Source: an uncultured Lachnospiraceae bacterium
Lineage (GTDB): Bacteria > Bacillota > Clostridia > Lachnospirales > Lachnospiraceae
DNA length: 64,000 nucleotides
Assembly (NCBI GenBank): GCA_910587715.1
Contig: CAJUMV010000010.1
Span: forward strand, 1 to 64,000
Reading direction: 5' to 3'
Part shown: positions 34,333 through 43,886 of the stretch, piece after piece
How positions within the stretch are numbered: position 1 is the stretch's first letter
Layout: the number at the start of each line of letters is the position of its first letter
Notes under the pieces: generated by a model
The model's database searches: none
The model's input: the letters and a program-made list of their open reading frames with translations, nothing else
What the model was told of the DNA's origin: nothing
Program-made: the position numbers and the translations under genes

Positions 34333-36174
34333 ATGATACAGACAAGAGAAGATATCAGAAATATAGCAATCATCGCCCATGTGGACCACGGCAAGACCAC
34401 TCTGGTGGACGAGCTGTTGAAGCAGAGCGGCGTATTCCGTGAAAATCAGGAAGTGGCGGAGCGCGTCATGGACTCCAACGACATTGAGAAGGAGCGCGGC
34501 ATCACGATTCTTTCCAAAAACACTGCCGTCACCTACAAGGGCACGAAAATCAACATCATCGACACCCCCGGCCACGCGGATTTCGGCGGCGAGGTGGAGC
34601 GCGTGCTGAAAATGGTGGACGGCGTCATCCTTGTGGTGGACGCCTTTGAAGGACCTATGCCCCAGACAAAATTTGTCTTAAAAAAGGCGCTGGAGCTGGA
34701 TTTGTCCGTCATCGTGTGCATTAACAAGTGCGACCGCCCCGAAGCGAGACCGATTCAGGTGGTGGACGAAGTGCTGGAGCTTTTCATGGATTTGGACGCC
34801 AACGACGAGCAGCTTGACTGCCCCTTCGTCTACGCTTCCGCCAAGACCGGCACCGCCACCACACAGCTTACCGTGAAGGGCAAGGACATGACCCCGCTCT
34901 TTGACACCATCATCGAGCACATTCCCGCACCCAAGGGCGACCCCGACGCGGGCACCCAGCTTCTGATCAGCACCATCGACTATAACGAGTATGTCGGGCG
35001 TATCGGCGTGGGTAAGGTGGACAACGGCTCCGTCAAGGTCAATCAGGAAGTGGTCATTGTCAACCACCACGACCCCGACAAGATGAAGAAGGTAAAAATC
35101 AGCAAACTTTACGAGTATGACGGTCTGAACAAGGTGGAAGTAAAAGAGGCTGCTATCGGCTCTATCGTGGCGATTTCCGGCATAGCGGATATCCATATCG
35201 GCGACACCCTCTGCTCCCCCGACGACCCTAAGCCGATTCCTTTCCAGAAAATTTCGGAGCCGACGATTGCCATGCACTTTATCGTCAACGACTCCCCCCT
35301 TGCGGGCAAGGAAGGCAAGTACGTGACCAGCCGCCATCTTCGCGACCGCCTTTTCCGGGAACTGAACACGGACGTGTCCCTGCGGGTGGAGGAGACCGAC
35401 ACCACAGAAGCATTTAAGGTGTCCGGGCGCGGCGAGCTGCACCTCTCCGTGCTGATCGAGAATATGCGCAGGGAAGGCTATGAGTTTGCCGTCAGCAAGG
35501 CGGAGGTACTCTACAAGACCGATGAGAACGGCAAAAAGACAGAGCCGATGGAATTGTGCTATGTGGATGTGCCGGAAGAATTTTCCGGAACTGTCATAGA
35601 AAAACTGAGCCAGCGGAAAGGCGAACTGAAGAATATGGGCATGGCGTCCGGCGGTTACACACGTCTGGAGTTCTCCATCCCCTCAAGGGGACTGATCGGC
35701 TACCGCGGCGAATTTATGACCGACACCAAAGGCAACGGCATTATGAATACCATCTTCGACGGCTACGGTCCCTACAAGGGAGATATCCAGTACCGCAAGC
35801 AGGGTTCCCTCATCGCCTTTGAGGCGGGCGAAGCCATCACCTACGGACTCTACAACGCGCAGGAGCGCGGCACCCTCTTTATCGGGCCCGGCGAAAAGGT
35901 CTACTCCGGCATGGTTGTCGGGCAGAACGGACGCGGCGAGGATATTGAGCTGAACGTCTGCAAGAAAAAGCAGCTCACCAACACCCGCTCCTCCTCCGCG
36001 GACGAAGCGCTGCGCCTCACACCGCCCAAAGTGTTAAGTCTGGAGCAGGCGCTTGAATTTATCGACACCGACGAGCTTCTGGAAGTGACGCCGGAAAGCC
36101 TCAGAATCCGGAAGAAGATTCTGGACCCGACGCTGAGGAAGCGGGCGGCGATTTCGGCGGCGGCGAAGAAATAA
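34333..36174 (+). CDS. typA: translational GTPase TypA/BipA
   Basis: The 613-residue protein is a ribosome-associated GTPase related to EF-G. G1 AHVDHGKTTL, G2 RGITI, G3 DTPGHADFGGEVER and G4 NKCDR are all visible, followed by domain II, domains III and V and the C-terminal domain with SRGLIGYRGEFMTDTKG and GSLIAFEAGEA. These match TypA/BipA, implicated in ribosome assembly and stress growth. It has its own promoter and a strong terminator, and is monocistronic. Length is normal for the family. Confidence 0.96.
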   Translation: MIQTREDIRNIAIIAHVDHGKTTLVDELLKQSGVFRENQEVAERVMDSNDIEKERGITILSKNTAVTYKGTKINIIDTPGHADFGGEVERVLKMVDGVILVVDAFEGPMPQTKFVLKKALELDLSVIVCINKCDRPEARPIQVVDEVLELFMDLDANDEQLDCPFVYASAKTGTATTQLTVKGKDMTPLFDTIIEHIPAPKGDPDAGTQLLISTIDYNEYVGRIGVGKVDNGSVKVNQEVVIVNHHDPDKMKKVKISKLYEYDGLNKVEVKEAAIGSIVAISGIADIHIGDTLCSPDDPKPIPFQKISEPTIAMHFIVNDSPLAGKEGKYVTSRHLRDRLFRELNTDVSLRVEETDTTEAFKVSGRGELHLSVLIENMRREGYEFAVSKAEVLYKTDENGKKTEPMELCYVDVPEEFSGTVIEKLSQRKGELKNMGMASGGYTRLEFSIPSRGLIGYRGEFMTDTKGNGIMNTIFDGYGPYKGDIQYRKQGSLIAFEAGEAITYGLYNAQERGTLFIGPGEKVYSGMVVGQNGRGEDIELNVCKKKQLTNTRSSSADEALRLTPPKVLSLEQALEFIDTDELLEVTPESLRIRKKILDPTLRKRAAISAAAKK

Positions 36175-36181
36175 TCAGACT

Positions 36182-36243
36182 CAAAAGAAAAACATAGCGC
36201 AGTCGCAGGGCATTATCTGCGATTGCGCTATGTTTTTCTTTTG
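36182..36243. terminator. long bidirectional terminator after typA
   Basis: A perfect 20-bp stem (36182-36201 with 36224-36243) is extended by a 6-bp inner stem after one mismatch, and has U-rich ends on both strands. It could serve typA and the minus-strand toxin gene. Confidence 0.9.
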
Positions 36244-36316
36244 CAGTTGTCGGATGTTTCTGCATCACGACTGGTTTCTGCGCAGTCTTCTTTATCTGCA
36301 GCCATCCCGCTTCAAG

Positions 36317-36667
36317 TTATTCATCCTCCCAATACTCCTCCCCCTCCTCCGAAATACTACTGATTCCAAAAAGTATCTGGAGGAAATCCTGCCTTTCATT
36401 CAAAATACGAACGATTCTTACCACATCTTCCTCAATCCGATAAAAGATATAATTCGGTTTTACAAACAAATAATAAAAGACCGTCGGATAATCCAACAGC
36501 TCCTCCAGCCGCTGCCCTTCTTCTGGAAATCTTTCCAACTGCCTTACCGTTTTCGTCAACTCCTGCACACAGTCTTTCGCCTTATCCCTGCCAAAATTTA
36601 CAGAAATATACGTTTTTATTCCCTGCAAATCTCCCAACGCCTTCGGCGCATACATAACCTTACGCAT
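36317..36667 (-). CDS. ParE/RelE-family toxin
   Basis: This 116-residue protein shows the ParE/RelE toxin pattern: YAPKALGDLQGIKTYIS, a helical pair, FPEEGQRLEELL, then strands YYLFVKPNYIFYRIEEDVVRIVRIL and NERQDF. The family includes gyrase poisons (ParE) and mRNA-cleaving toxins (RelE); which applies cannot be told. A ~15-residue acidic tail ends it. It starts 1 nt after the antitoxin stop, so translation is coupled to the antitoxin. Confidence 0.88.
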   Translation of the reverse strand: MRKVMYAPKALGDLQGIKTYISVNFGRDKAKDCVQELTKTVRQLERFPEEGQRLEELLDYPTVFYYLFVKPNYIFYRIEEDVVRIVRILNERQDFLQILFGISSISEEGEEYWEDE

Positions 36668-36668
36668 A

Positions 36669-36914
36669 TTATAATCCCAGAGCGGCTTCTACCTCATCCG
36701 CCGTCAGCCACCCCTTTTCTCTGGCAGACTGCTCCCCTTCTTCCAGTTTTGTCAAAAGCTGAAGCGTCGCTTTCAAGCGGTCAAGCTCCTCCATATCAAC
36801 AATGGCATAAGCGCCTCTGCCATTCCGGGTCAGATACACCGGCTGATTCACACGTACTTCCTTCAACACCTCTGTATAGTTTCGCAAATCCGATATCGGC
36901 TTAATATTTGGCAT
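36669..36914 (-). CDS. Phd/YefM-family antitoxin
   Basis: The 81-residue antitoxin begins MPNIKPISDLRNYTEVLKEV and continues QPVYLTRNGRGAYAIVDMEE, the Phd/YefM DNA-binding fold. The C-terminal helix (ARE...WLTADEVEAALGL) is expected to wrap the toxin. ATG 36914 follows AAAGGAGATGG; longer open-frame starts lie on the promoter. The pair is a standard type II toxin-antitoxin module, likely self-repressed through a palindrome upstream of its promoter. Confidence 0.9.
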   Translation of the reverse strand: MPNIKPISDLRNYTEVLKEVRVNQPVYLTRNGRGAYAIVDMEELDRLKATLQLLTKLEEGEQSAREKGWLTADEVEAALGL

Positions 36915-36936
36915 AATCACCATCTCCTTTGCCATT

Positions 36937-36983
36937 ATTATATACAATTCACAAATACATAGCAATCATATTCACACGTGAAT
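36937..36983 (-). promoter_or_regulatory. toxin-antitoxin promoter and operator
   Basis: On the minus strand TTGCTA (36960-36965), 17-nt spacer and TATAAT (36937-36942). A palindrome ATTCAC-AC-GTGAAT (36970-36983) lies directly upstream of the -35 box, and another ATTCAC half-site (36947-36952) lies in the spacer. These are likely antitoxin binding sites. Confidence 0.7.
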
Positions 36984-37022
36984 TTACAGCACATGAATCG
37001 TCAGACTCACAAACCCGCGCTT

Positions 37023-38432
37023 TCAGATTCCTAAAACCACCGCCGCCACGCGGAAGTAAATAAGCAAGGAAATCGCGTCCACAATCGTCGTGATAAACGG
37101 GCTTGCCATCACCGCCGGGTCAAGCCCGATTTTCTTTGCCAGCATGGGCAGGGTGGAACCGACCATCTTCGCCACGATTACCGCCATCAGCAGGGTAAGG
37201 CACACCACGAACGCCACCTGCACGCCCACCTGGTCAAAAATCATCAGTCTGGCGAAATTGCAGACCGACAGAGTCAACCCGCATAGAACCGCCGTGCGGA
37301 CCTCCTTCCAGATTACCTTCAGCCAATCGCCAAACTCGATCTCGTCCAGCGAAATACCGCGGATGATGATCGCGGAGGCCTGTCCGCCCGCATTGCCACC
37401 GGTATCCATCAGCATGGGAATAAAAGCCGTCAGCACCACATAACGGCTCAGCTCATTCTCAAAAGAAGTGATAATCTTCCCCGTAAAGGTAGCCGAAATC
37501 ATCAAAAGGAGCAGCCACGGAATCCTCTTTTTGTAAGCGTCAAACACGGTCATCCGCAGATAAGGCTTATCGGAAGGCATCACAGCCGCCATCTTCTCGA
37601 TATCTTCCGTGGTCTCCTCTTCCAGAATATCCACCACGTCGTCCATGGTGATGATGCCCACCAGCCTGTCCTCGTTATCCACCACGGGCATGGCGGTAAA
37701 TTCATACTTTTTGAACTGTCTGGCGACTTCCTCCTGATCCATCAGGGTGTGGAGGGACACCACGTTTCTGTGCATCATTTCCCCGATCACGGCATCCGGG
37801 TCGCTTAAGAGCAGATATCGCAGGGCAACCGTCCCCACGAGCGTCCGCTTATAATCGAGCACATAACAGATATTGATGGTCTCGCTGTCAAGCCCCACCT
37901 TGCGGATCCGTTCGATTGCCTGCGCCACCGTATAATGCTCCTTCAAATCCACATACTCCACCGTCATAATGCTGCCCGCGGAATCCTCGGGATAACGCAT
38001 CAGATGGTTGATTGCCTTCCTCGTATCCGCACTGGTGTTGGCAATCAGACGCTTCACCACGTTGGCTGGCATCTCCTCCATCAGTTCCTTCGCGTCGTCG
38101 GACATCATATTGTCGATGATGCGCGCCGCATCCTTATCCGAAAGGGATGTGATGATGGACTGCTGCCTGTCGATCTCCAGATAGGAAAAAACGTCCGCCG
38201 CCGTATCCTTCGGGAGAAAGCGGAAAATCTTAATAACCTCTTCCTCCTCCATCTCCTCCATATAGTCCGCGATATCCGCGTCATTGAGTTCTTCTATAAT
38301 TTTTCGGAGGCTGGTATACTGCCCTTTCCTGAGAAGCTCTCTGATTTCCTCCACACCGAAATCGGCATAGTCATTGTAACCCTTTGTCTCCAGCTCTTCC
38401 GTCCTTTTTTCCGCTTCTCTGTTCTCGCCCAT
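37023..38432 (-). CDS. mgtE: magnesium transporter MgtE
   Basis: The 469-residue protein has the MgtE N-terminal domain (helical, KLLEELNDADIADYME-like), two CBS domains (~140-265, SAGSIMTVEYV and VVDNEDRLVGIITMDD) and a five-helix membrane domain (~290-469) with the pore-linked GGNAGGQAS. It carries Mg2+ into the cell, gated by cytosolic Mg2+. The start is uncertain: ATG 38432 is chosen; TTG 38486 overlaps the yigZ stop (TTGA) and would give 487 residues by coupling. It follows yigZ in one operon. Confidence 0.93.
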   Translation of the reverse strand: MGENREAEKRTEELETKGYNDYADFGVEEIRELLRKGQYTSLRKIIEELNDADIADYMEEMEEEEVIKIFRFLPKDTAADVFSYLEIDRQQSIITSLSDKDAARIIDNMMSDDAKELMEEMPANVVKRLIANTSADTRKAINHLMRYPEDSAGSIMTVEYVDLKEHYTVAQAIERIRKVGLDSETINICYVLDYKRTLVGTVALRYLLLSDPDAVIGEMMHRNVVSLHTLMDQEEVARQFKKYEFTAMPVVDNEDRLVGIITMDDVVDILEEETTEDIEKMAAVMPSDKPYLRMTVFDAYKKRIPWLLLLMISATFTGKIITSFENELSRYVVLTAFIPMLMDTGGNAGGQASAIIIRGISLDEIEFGDWLKVIWKEVRTAVLCGLTLSVCNFARLMIFDQVGVQVAFVVCLTLLMAVIVAKMVGSTLPMLAKKIGLDPAVMASPFITTIVDAISLLIYFRVAAVVLGI

Positions 38433-38482
38433 AGCCTGCCGCCTTTCCGCCGCAAAATCGCATTCCGGCGGCTCCTGCTTTA

Positions 38483-39145
38483 TCAAACCGAACCGTTTCC
38501 GGAAGCGTCTTCCGCGCTTTTATAGTATAAAGGCTCTGAGACACCCACCCGCGCAGCGCCGGCGGTCGCCTCCGTCATATCCTTTATCAGTTTATCCTTC
38601 TCCTTATACGGTACATGAAAGGTCAAGGAAACCCGATCCGTATAAGCCGATTCCTCTATGGGAATCCCCCGTTGTCCCAAAAGGTACTGTATCTTACCGA
38701 TGCCGTTATAATCTGTGTCCACCGAAAGAGCGTACCCATACCGCATCACAGCCACACGGCTGTCCGCAAGTCCCGCCTGCGCCGCCTGCGTATAGGCGCG
38801 CACCAGCCCGCCGGTGCCAAGGAGCGTACCACCGAAATACCTGGTCACCACCAGCGTCAGGTTACGGATGCCGGACCCTGTCAGCACTTCCAGAATAGGT
38901 CTGCCCGCCGTGCCGGAAGGTTCCCCGTCGTCGGAATACCGCACGGTCTCTCCCAGTTCTCCTATAATATAGGCATAACAGTGATGCCTGGCGTCCCAAT
39001 ACCGTTTCTTCTCAGACTCGATAAAGGAAACCGCTTCCTCCTCGGTGTGGGTTGCCTGCACATGGGCGATAAAACGGGATTTCTTTTCTACAATCTCCCC
39101 CTCGCCCCCATATTCAATTATTTTATACGGCGCATACTTATCCAT
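38483..39145 (-). CDS. yigZ: IMPACT/YigZ family protein
   Basis: The 220-residue protein begins MDKYAPYKIIEYGGEGE. The UPF0029 domain (~18-130) shows KKSRFIAHVQ, RHHCYAYIIG, YSDDGEPSGTAGRPILEVL and VTRYFGGTLLGTGGLVRAYT, the YigZ signature. The C-terminal DUF1949 domain follows. The eukaryotic homologue IMPACT regulates translation; the bacterial role is unclear. It may be translated together with mgtE downstream. Confidence 0.9.
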   Translation of the reverse strand: MDKYAPYKIIEYGGEGEIVEKKSRFIAHVQATHTEEEAVSFIESEKKRYWDARHHCYAYIIGELGETVRYSDDGEPSGTAGRPILEVLTGSGIRNLTLVVTRYFGGTLLGTGGLVRAYTQAAQAGLADSRVAVMRYGYALSVDTDYNGIGKIQYLLGQRGIPIEESAYTDRVSLTFHVPYKEKDKLIKDMTEATAGAARVGVSEPLYYKSAEDASGNGSV

Positions 39146-39293
39146 GTATAATATCGTTGCACATTTCTCCCCGCCGTGCAAGTATAAATGTGCACAGAAT
39201 CGTAAACAATTCTTAAGAAACGATAAAAACCTTTATTTGCCAGGGGAATTTTGATATAATCTATTGAGAATTAAGGCTAGGAGGCAGTATCCT

Positions 39294-42005
39294 ATGAACT
39301 ACGGCAAGAAAGGCGTCCGCAGAAAACAGCAGGCGCTTCACTCTACAGGTAAAAAATGGAGCAGGAAGGTAGCGTTCGCCTTTGTGCAGGTATTTCTGAT
39401 TGCCTTAATCGGTGCTGCCATCATCGGCGTGAGCGCGGGAATAGGGGCCTTTAAAGGGGTTCTGGCAACGGCGCCGGACATCAGCAATATCGACGTGACC
39501 CCCTCCGGCTTTTCCACCTTTGTATATAATATAGAAGGAACACAGATTAAGAAGCTGGTTTCCACCGATGCCAACCGAATCCCGGTTTCCATCGACATGG
39601 TTCCCCAAGACTTAAAGGACGCTTTTGTCGCTATCGAGGACGCCCGTTTTTATGACCACAACGGCATCGACATCAAGGGCATTATCCGCGCAGGCATGGT
39701 AGGCATCCAGAACCGGCATTTTTCCGAAGGCGCCAGCACCATTACCCAGCAGCTTCTTAAAAACAATGTGTTTACGGACTGGACGAGCGAAGACTCCCTT
39801 GCGGACAAATTCAAGAGAAAGTTTCAGGAACAGTATCTGGCGCTGGAGCTGGAAAAAGTCATGGACAAAGAATCCATCCTGATTAATTACATGAACACCA
39901 TCAACCTCGGCTCCAACACGCTCGGCGTAGAAGCCGCGTCCAGACGGTATTTCGACAAGCATGTCAACGAGCTTACCCTGTCCGAGTGCGCGGTAATCGC
40001 GGGCATCACGCAGAATCCGTCCCGTTTTAACCCCATCACACATCCGGAAAAAAATGCGGAGCGCCGGGAAAAGGTGCTGAAAGAGATGATGGAGCAGGGC
40101 TATATCACCGCTGAGGAGCGTGAGGAAGCGCTTGCCGACGACGTGTACTCCCGTATTCAGGTAGCAGACGCCAAAAACGAGGATAACGATGTCAGTACAT
40201 ATTTTGTGGATGCGCTGACGGACGACGTCATGGAGGATTTAATCGCCTCCGGCTACAATGAGACCCAGGCTTATACCCTGCTCTACAGCGGCGGTCTGAA
40301 AATATATTCCACACAGGACCCGAAAATTCAGGCAATCTGCGACAATGCCTTTGCGGACGAGAGCAATTTCCCCGCAAACACGAAATGGTACTTAAATTAT
40401 GAACTGACCATCGAGCGCGCAAACGGAGACAGGGAAAATGTCAGCACGGAAATGTTCCGCAGCTACTGGAAAGAAAACCGTTCTTCCAGTTATAACCTGA
40501 TTTATACTTCGCAGGAGGAGGCATATCAGGATATCGAGGCATACAAAGCCGACGTCATGCGCTCCGGCGATGAAGTGTTCGCCGAAAATATCAATCTAAC
40601 CCCGCAGCCGCAGGTATCTCTCGTGGTGGAGGATCAGAGCACCGGCTGCATCGTCGCCATGGTAGGCGGCAGGGGCGCCAAAACCGCCAGCCGTACCTTA
40701 AACCGCGCCACCGATACGACCAGACAGCCCGGTTCCACCTTCAAGGTGGTGTCCACCTATGCGCCCGCCTTAGACAGCGCGGGGCTTTCCCTCGCCACGG
40801 TTATGAATGACGCACCCTTCAACTACGCCAACGGACGCCCGGTTGCCAACTGGTACGGCGAAAATTATCGGGGACTTTCCTCCCTGCGGGACGGCATTCG
40901 TGATTCTATGAACATTGTAGCCGTAAAGACGCTGACACAGATTACACCCCAGCTCGGCTACGATTACCTGAAAAATTTCGGCTTCACCACCATCGTGGAG
41001 CGGGAAGAGATAAACGGCGAGATTTTCTCGGATATCCAGCAGACTACCGCTCTCGGCGGTCTGACCCATGGTGTCACCAACGAAGAACTTAACGCTGCCT
41101 ACGCCTGCATCGCGAACGGCGGCACTTACATCAAGCCCAAACTTTACACGAAGGTCTTAGACCACGACGGAAATATTATATTAGACAATACCCTGCCCAA
41201 TTCCAAGCAGGTCATCAAGGAGACAACCGCCTTTCTTTTAACGGATGCCATGGTGGACGTGGTTACAAGCGGCACCGGCGGTTCAGTCAACTTCGGCAAT
41301 ATGGCGATTGCCGGAAAGACAGGCACCACCTCCGATTACAACGACGTGTGGTTTTCGGGTTATACCCCCTACTACACAGCTACCACCTGGGCGGGCTTTG
41401 ATAATAACGTAAAACTGACGGGAGACGAAAAGAATCTGGCGAAAAAGCTGTGGCGTGCCGTCATGTCACAGATTCACGAGGATTTGCCAAGCGAATCCTT
41501 CCCCGTTCCTTCCGGCATCGTGACGGCAACGGTCTGCTCACGTTCCGGAAAGCTGCCCATTGCAGGGCTTTGCGACGGAACACTGCGCACGGAATATTTT
41601 GCGGAAGGCACGGTTCCCACGGAAACCTGCGACGTGCACTACGCCGGACAGGTCTGCCAGTACAGTATGCTGCCGGCACGCGAGTTCTGTCCCTTCAAGG
41701 TGGAGGGCGTTGTCGAGTTGACGCCTGTGGAAGACGTTTCTTTACAGAGCGGCTCCTCTACCGGCACCACCGAGGTGGTAAACGAGGACGGCTCAGTCAG
41801 TGAGGTACCGATACCCGCACCGACAAGCAATATGTGCCCTCACGACGAGGTATTCTTTGCAACGCCCGGTTATGAGGCGACCATCGAAGCACAGCGTGCC
41901 GAAATAGCCCAGAGAAACGCAGCGGCGGCACAGGCAGCGGCAGAGGCTGCCGCACAGCAGCAGGAACAGCCCCAGCCGGAACCGGAGCAGCCGCCCGCAC
42001 AGTAA
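39294..42005 (+). CDS. class A penicillin-binding protein (PBP1a-type)
   Basis: This 903-residue bifunctional enzyme polymerises and cross-links peptidoglycan outside the membrane. After a basic N-terminus and one membrane helix (VFLIALIGAAIIGVSAGIGAF), the GT51 domain shows AIEDARFYDHNGIDIKGI, EGASTITQQLLKN and LNTINLGSN-type features. The transpeptidase has the S-x-x-K motif in RQPGSTFKVV and KTGTTSDYND. The C-terminus (~790-903) is Ala/Gln/Pro/Glu-rich. ATG 39294 follows TAGGAGG; the longer open frame is rejected. A TATAAT at 39255-39260 may be its -10 box. Confidence 0.95.
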   Translation: MNYGKKGVRRKQQALHSTGKKWSRKVAFAFVQVFLIALIGAAIIGVSAGIGAFKGVLATAPDISNIDVTPSGFSTFVYNIEGTQIKKLVSTDANRIPVSIDMVPQDLKDAFVAIEDARFYDHNGIDIKGIIRAGMVGIQNRHFSEGASTITQQLLKNNVFTDWTSEDSLADKFKRKFQEQYLALELEKVMDKESILINYMNTINLGSNTLGVEAASRRYFDKHVNELTLSECAVIAGITQNPSRFNPITHPEKNAERREKVLKEMMEQGYITAEEREEALADDVYSRIQVADAKNEDNDVSTYFVDALTDDVMEDLIASGYNETQAYTLLYSGGLKIYSTQDPKIQAICDNAFADESNFPANTKWYLNYELTIERANGDRENVSTEMFRSYWKENRSSSYNLIYTSQEEAYQDIEAYKADVMRSGDEVFAENINLTPQPQVSLVVEDQSTGCIVAMVGGRGAKTASRTLNRATDTTRQPGSTFKVVSTYAPALDSAGLSLATVMNDAPFNYANGRPVANWYGENYRGLSSLRDGIRDSMNIVAVKTLTQITPQLGYDYLKNFGFTTIVEREEINGEIFSDIQQTTALGGLTHGVTNEELNAAYACIANGGTYIKPKLYTKVLDHDGNIILDNTLPNSKQVIKETTAFLLTDAMVDVVTSGTGGSVNFGNMAIAGKTGTTSDYNDVWFSGYTPYYTATTWAGFDNNVKLTGDEKNLAKKLWRAVMSQIHEDLPSESFPVPSGIVTATVCSRSGKLPIAGLCDGTLRTEYFAEGTVPTETCDVHYAGQVCQYSMLPAREFCPFKVEGVVELTPVEDVSLQSGSSTGTTEVVNEDGSVSEVPIPAPTSNMCPHDEVFFATPGYEATIEAQRAEIAQRNAAAAQAAAEAAAQQQEQPQPEPEQPPAQ

Positions 42006-42044
42006 CAAATTTAGCTTCGCATTCTCCACAAAATATAAATGTAA

Positions 42045-42083
42045 AAAACAGGCTGCCCCATTTGCGGAAACAGCCTGTTTTTA
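42045..42083. terminator. bidirectional terminator after the PBP gene
   Basis: AAAACAGGCTG and CAGCCTGTTTT form an 11-bp perfect stem with a 15-nt loop and T-run, between convergent genes. Confidence 0.88.
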
Positions 42084-42095
42084 TGCCTGTAACTA

Positions 42096-42374
42096 TCAGA
42101 TGCCCTTCACTCTCCGAATCTTCTCCTCCAAATCCTCGATGCCCGTCTTGGCGTTGCTGATGGCACGGCAGAATGCCTCATACTCCGCACCGGGCTCCAA
42201 GCCTTCCCTTTCATAATACAGTCTGCCAATCTCGATGTAGTTCTTTCTGATCACGTCCTCGCAGGTGCTGATCTGCCCTTTCAGATTCGCGATTTCCGCC
42301 AAATCCTTCGCCTTCCCTGATACTTCTTTTCCCTTTGAAGTGATGGTATCTCCAATCTTTTCAAAAAAATCCAT
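42096..42374 (-). CDS. small coiled-coil protein (92 aa)
   Basis: The 92-residue protein is mostly alpha-helical: MDFFEKIGDTITSKGKEVSG then KAKDLAEIANLKGQISTCED and a C-terminal AKTGIEDLEEKIRRVKGI helix. Its length and pattern match small conserved Clostridia proteins often found near cell-envelope genes. Function is unknown. SD AGGAGGAAAG precedes the ATG. Confidence 0.75.
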   Translation of the reverse strand: MDFFEKIGDTITSKGKEVSGKAKDLAEIANLKGQISTCEDVIRKNYIEIGRLYYEREGLEPGAEYEAFCRAISNAKTGIEDLEEKIRRVKGI

Positions 42375-42467
42375 GTTACTTTCCTCCTGTTAACATCCTT
42401 TTCCTTGCTGTCTCATCTTTCACACCGTCATACATTGCTTATATAACACACAATAACGCATCTGCCG

Positions 42468-43886
42468 TCATTCGTCAACCGGAAGCCGCTCATAGTACCG
42501 CACCAGCTCCGCCGCGATATGCTCCGCCAAAATCCGGTAGCCCGCTTTGTTCGCATGTACGCCGTCCGGCATGTAATCCGCCACAATATCCGCATCATGG
42601 GAATCCAGTATATTAGAATTGTACAAATCTATCACCGGAATCTCATGAGCGGCAGATAAGGTTAAAATCATATCCGACAGATTCTTCTGGGGCAGCAGAT
42701 ACGTCCGCTCCCGCATCAGATAATCCTGCAGAATATTGGGCAGCGGCGTAGCAAAAAAGATATCCGCTTCGGGATACTTTTCCCGAAGCCCCCGCATCAG
42801 TTCATCCAAATCTCCGCAGAAAGTCCAGGACTTCCGCTCCGTAAGACTGCCAAACTCCTTCTCCGAAAGACAGAAGCCATCGTTGGTGCCGCCCATGACA
42901 ATGATAATATCCACATCCTTGGGAATCTGCGTATAGCGTTCCACAAAAGCATCCGACCAGTATCGTCCGATGGAAGAGCCGCCAATACCAAAATTATACA
43001 CTTCCTCCGCTCCCAGCAGTTCTTTCAGTATGGAAGGATAGGCATAGGAGAGATACCCTTCCTCCCCTTCCAGATTGGCCGCCGCCGTAATGCTGTCCCC
43101 CAGACAGGCGATTTTCTTTCCGGAGAAATCCACGCCCCGCTCCTCCAGACAGGCTTCGTCCTCCCAATTCACCAAAAGCGTCTCCTCCAGCGAACTTCGT
43201 ATCTGCCTGCGTTCGGCAAGCGAGACTTCGGGATATACCATTTCTACTTTCGGCAGCAGCTCCAGCATGTTTCCGGAAACCGACTCATTGCCGGATATCG
43301 CTGCATTTTCAGAGACCATACCATTTTCCGATACAGTATCGTTTTCGGATATGCTGACTGTATTGCCTGACACAACAGCCGCATTCTCCGATATGCCCGG
43401 CGCGTTTTCTGACACAGTACCCGTATCGTTGCCTGATACATCTAACGCGTTCCCCGACACGATGTCGTTGGCGGATACACCAATTATATTGCCTGATACT
43501 GTGGTTACATTATCCGACTCGTCCACGGCGTTCTCCGACACCTCATGCGTCTCCTCCGCTGCCTCCCGGCTTCCACTCATACCGCTTGTGTCAAAATCCA
43601 TCATCGCTGAAACGGGTACCGCATCCTCGTAGTCCATCCGGATCTCATCCAAAAACTGCCCCAGCTTTTCCCTGTCTCCGGACAGCTCCTCAATCTCGCG
43701 GCGCATTTCCTGCACCCGGTCGTGCGCTTCTTTATTCCTTGAAAGCACTTCCTCCTGCCGCTTTGTTTCCGTCTCTGCCTGTCTGTTTATCACATAGGTA
43801 TCATACAACCGCATTCCCACCGCCGCCAAAAGCACCGCCATCAGCGACAGGATTACGACTGCCAGTATCTCGTTTATTTTTCTCAT
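42468..43886 (-). CDS. membrane-anchored SGNH/GDSL hydrolase with [VI]S[EGA]N repeats
   Basis: The 472-residue protein has an N-terminal membrane helix (EILAVVILSLMAVLLAAVGM), a coiled coil (~38-85), then a low-complexity region (~115-215) made of 13 short units of the form [VI]S[EGA]N. The C-terminal ~220 residues form an SGNH hydrolase: KIACLGDSITAAANLE (block I, Ser), GIGGSSIGRYW (II), VMGGTNDGFC (III) and DGVHANKAGY (Asp-His, block V). Such enzymes hydrolyse esters in extracellular polymers; substrate unknown. Its ATG overlaps the rlmB stop as ATGA, so it is in the cysE-rlmB operon. Confidence 0.85.
   Translation of the reverse strand: MRKINEILAVVILSLMAVLLAAVGMRLYDTYVINRQAETETKRQEEVLSRNKEAHDRVQEMRREIEELSGDREKLGQFLDEIRMDYEDAVPVSAMMDFDTSGMSGSREAAEETHEVSENAVDESDNVTTVSGNIIGVSANDIVSGNALDVSGNDTGTVSENAPGISENAAVVSGNTVSISENDTVSENGMVSENAAISGNESVSGNMLELLPKVEMVYPEVSLAERRQIRSSLEETLLVNWEDEACLEERGVDFSGKKIACLGDSITAAANLEGEEGYLSYAYPSILKELLGAEEVYNFGIGGSSIGRYWSDAFVERYTQIPKDVDIIIVMGGTNDGFCLSEKEFGSLTERKSWTFCGDLDELMRGLREKYPEADIFFATPLPNILQDYLMRERTYLLPQKNLSDMILTLSAAHEIPVIDLYNSNILDSHDADIVADYMPDGVHANKAGYRILAEHIAAELVRYYERLPVDE

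Noticed and set aside
42001..42030. TTCGCATTCTCC motif after the PBP gene that also occurs after purC (~60972)
   Set aside because: Only 12 bases match and the first copy has no hairpin; it may be chance.
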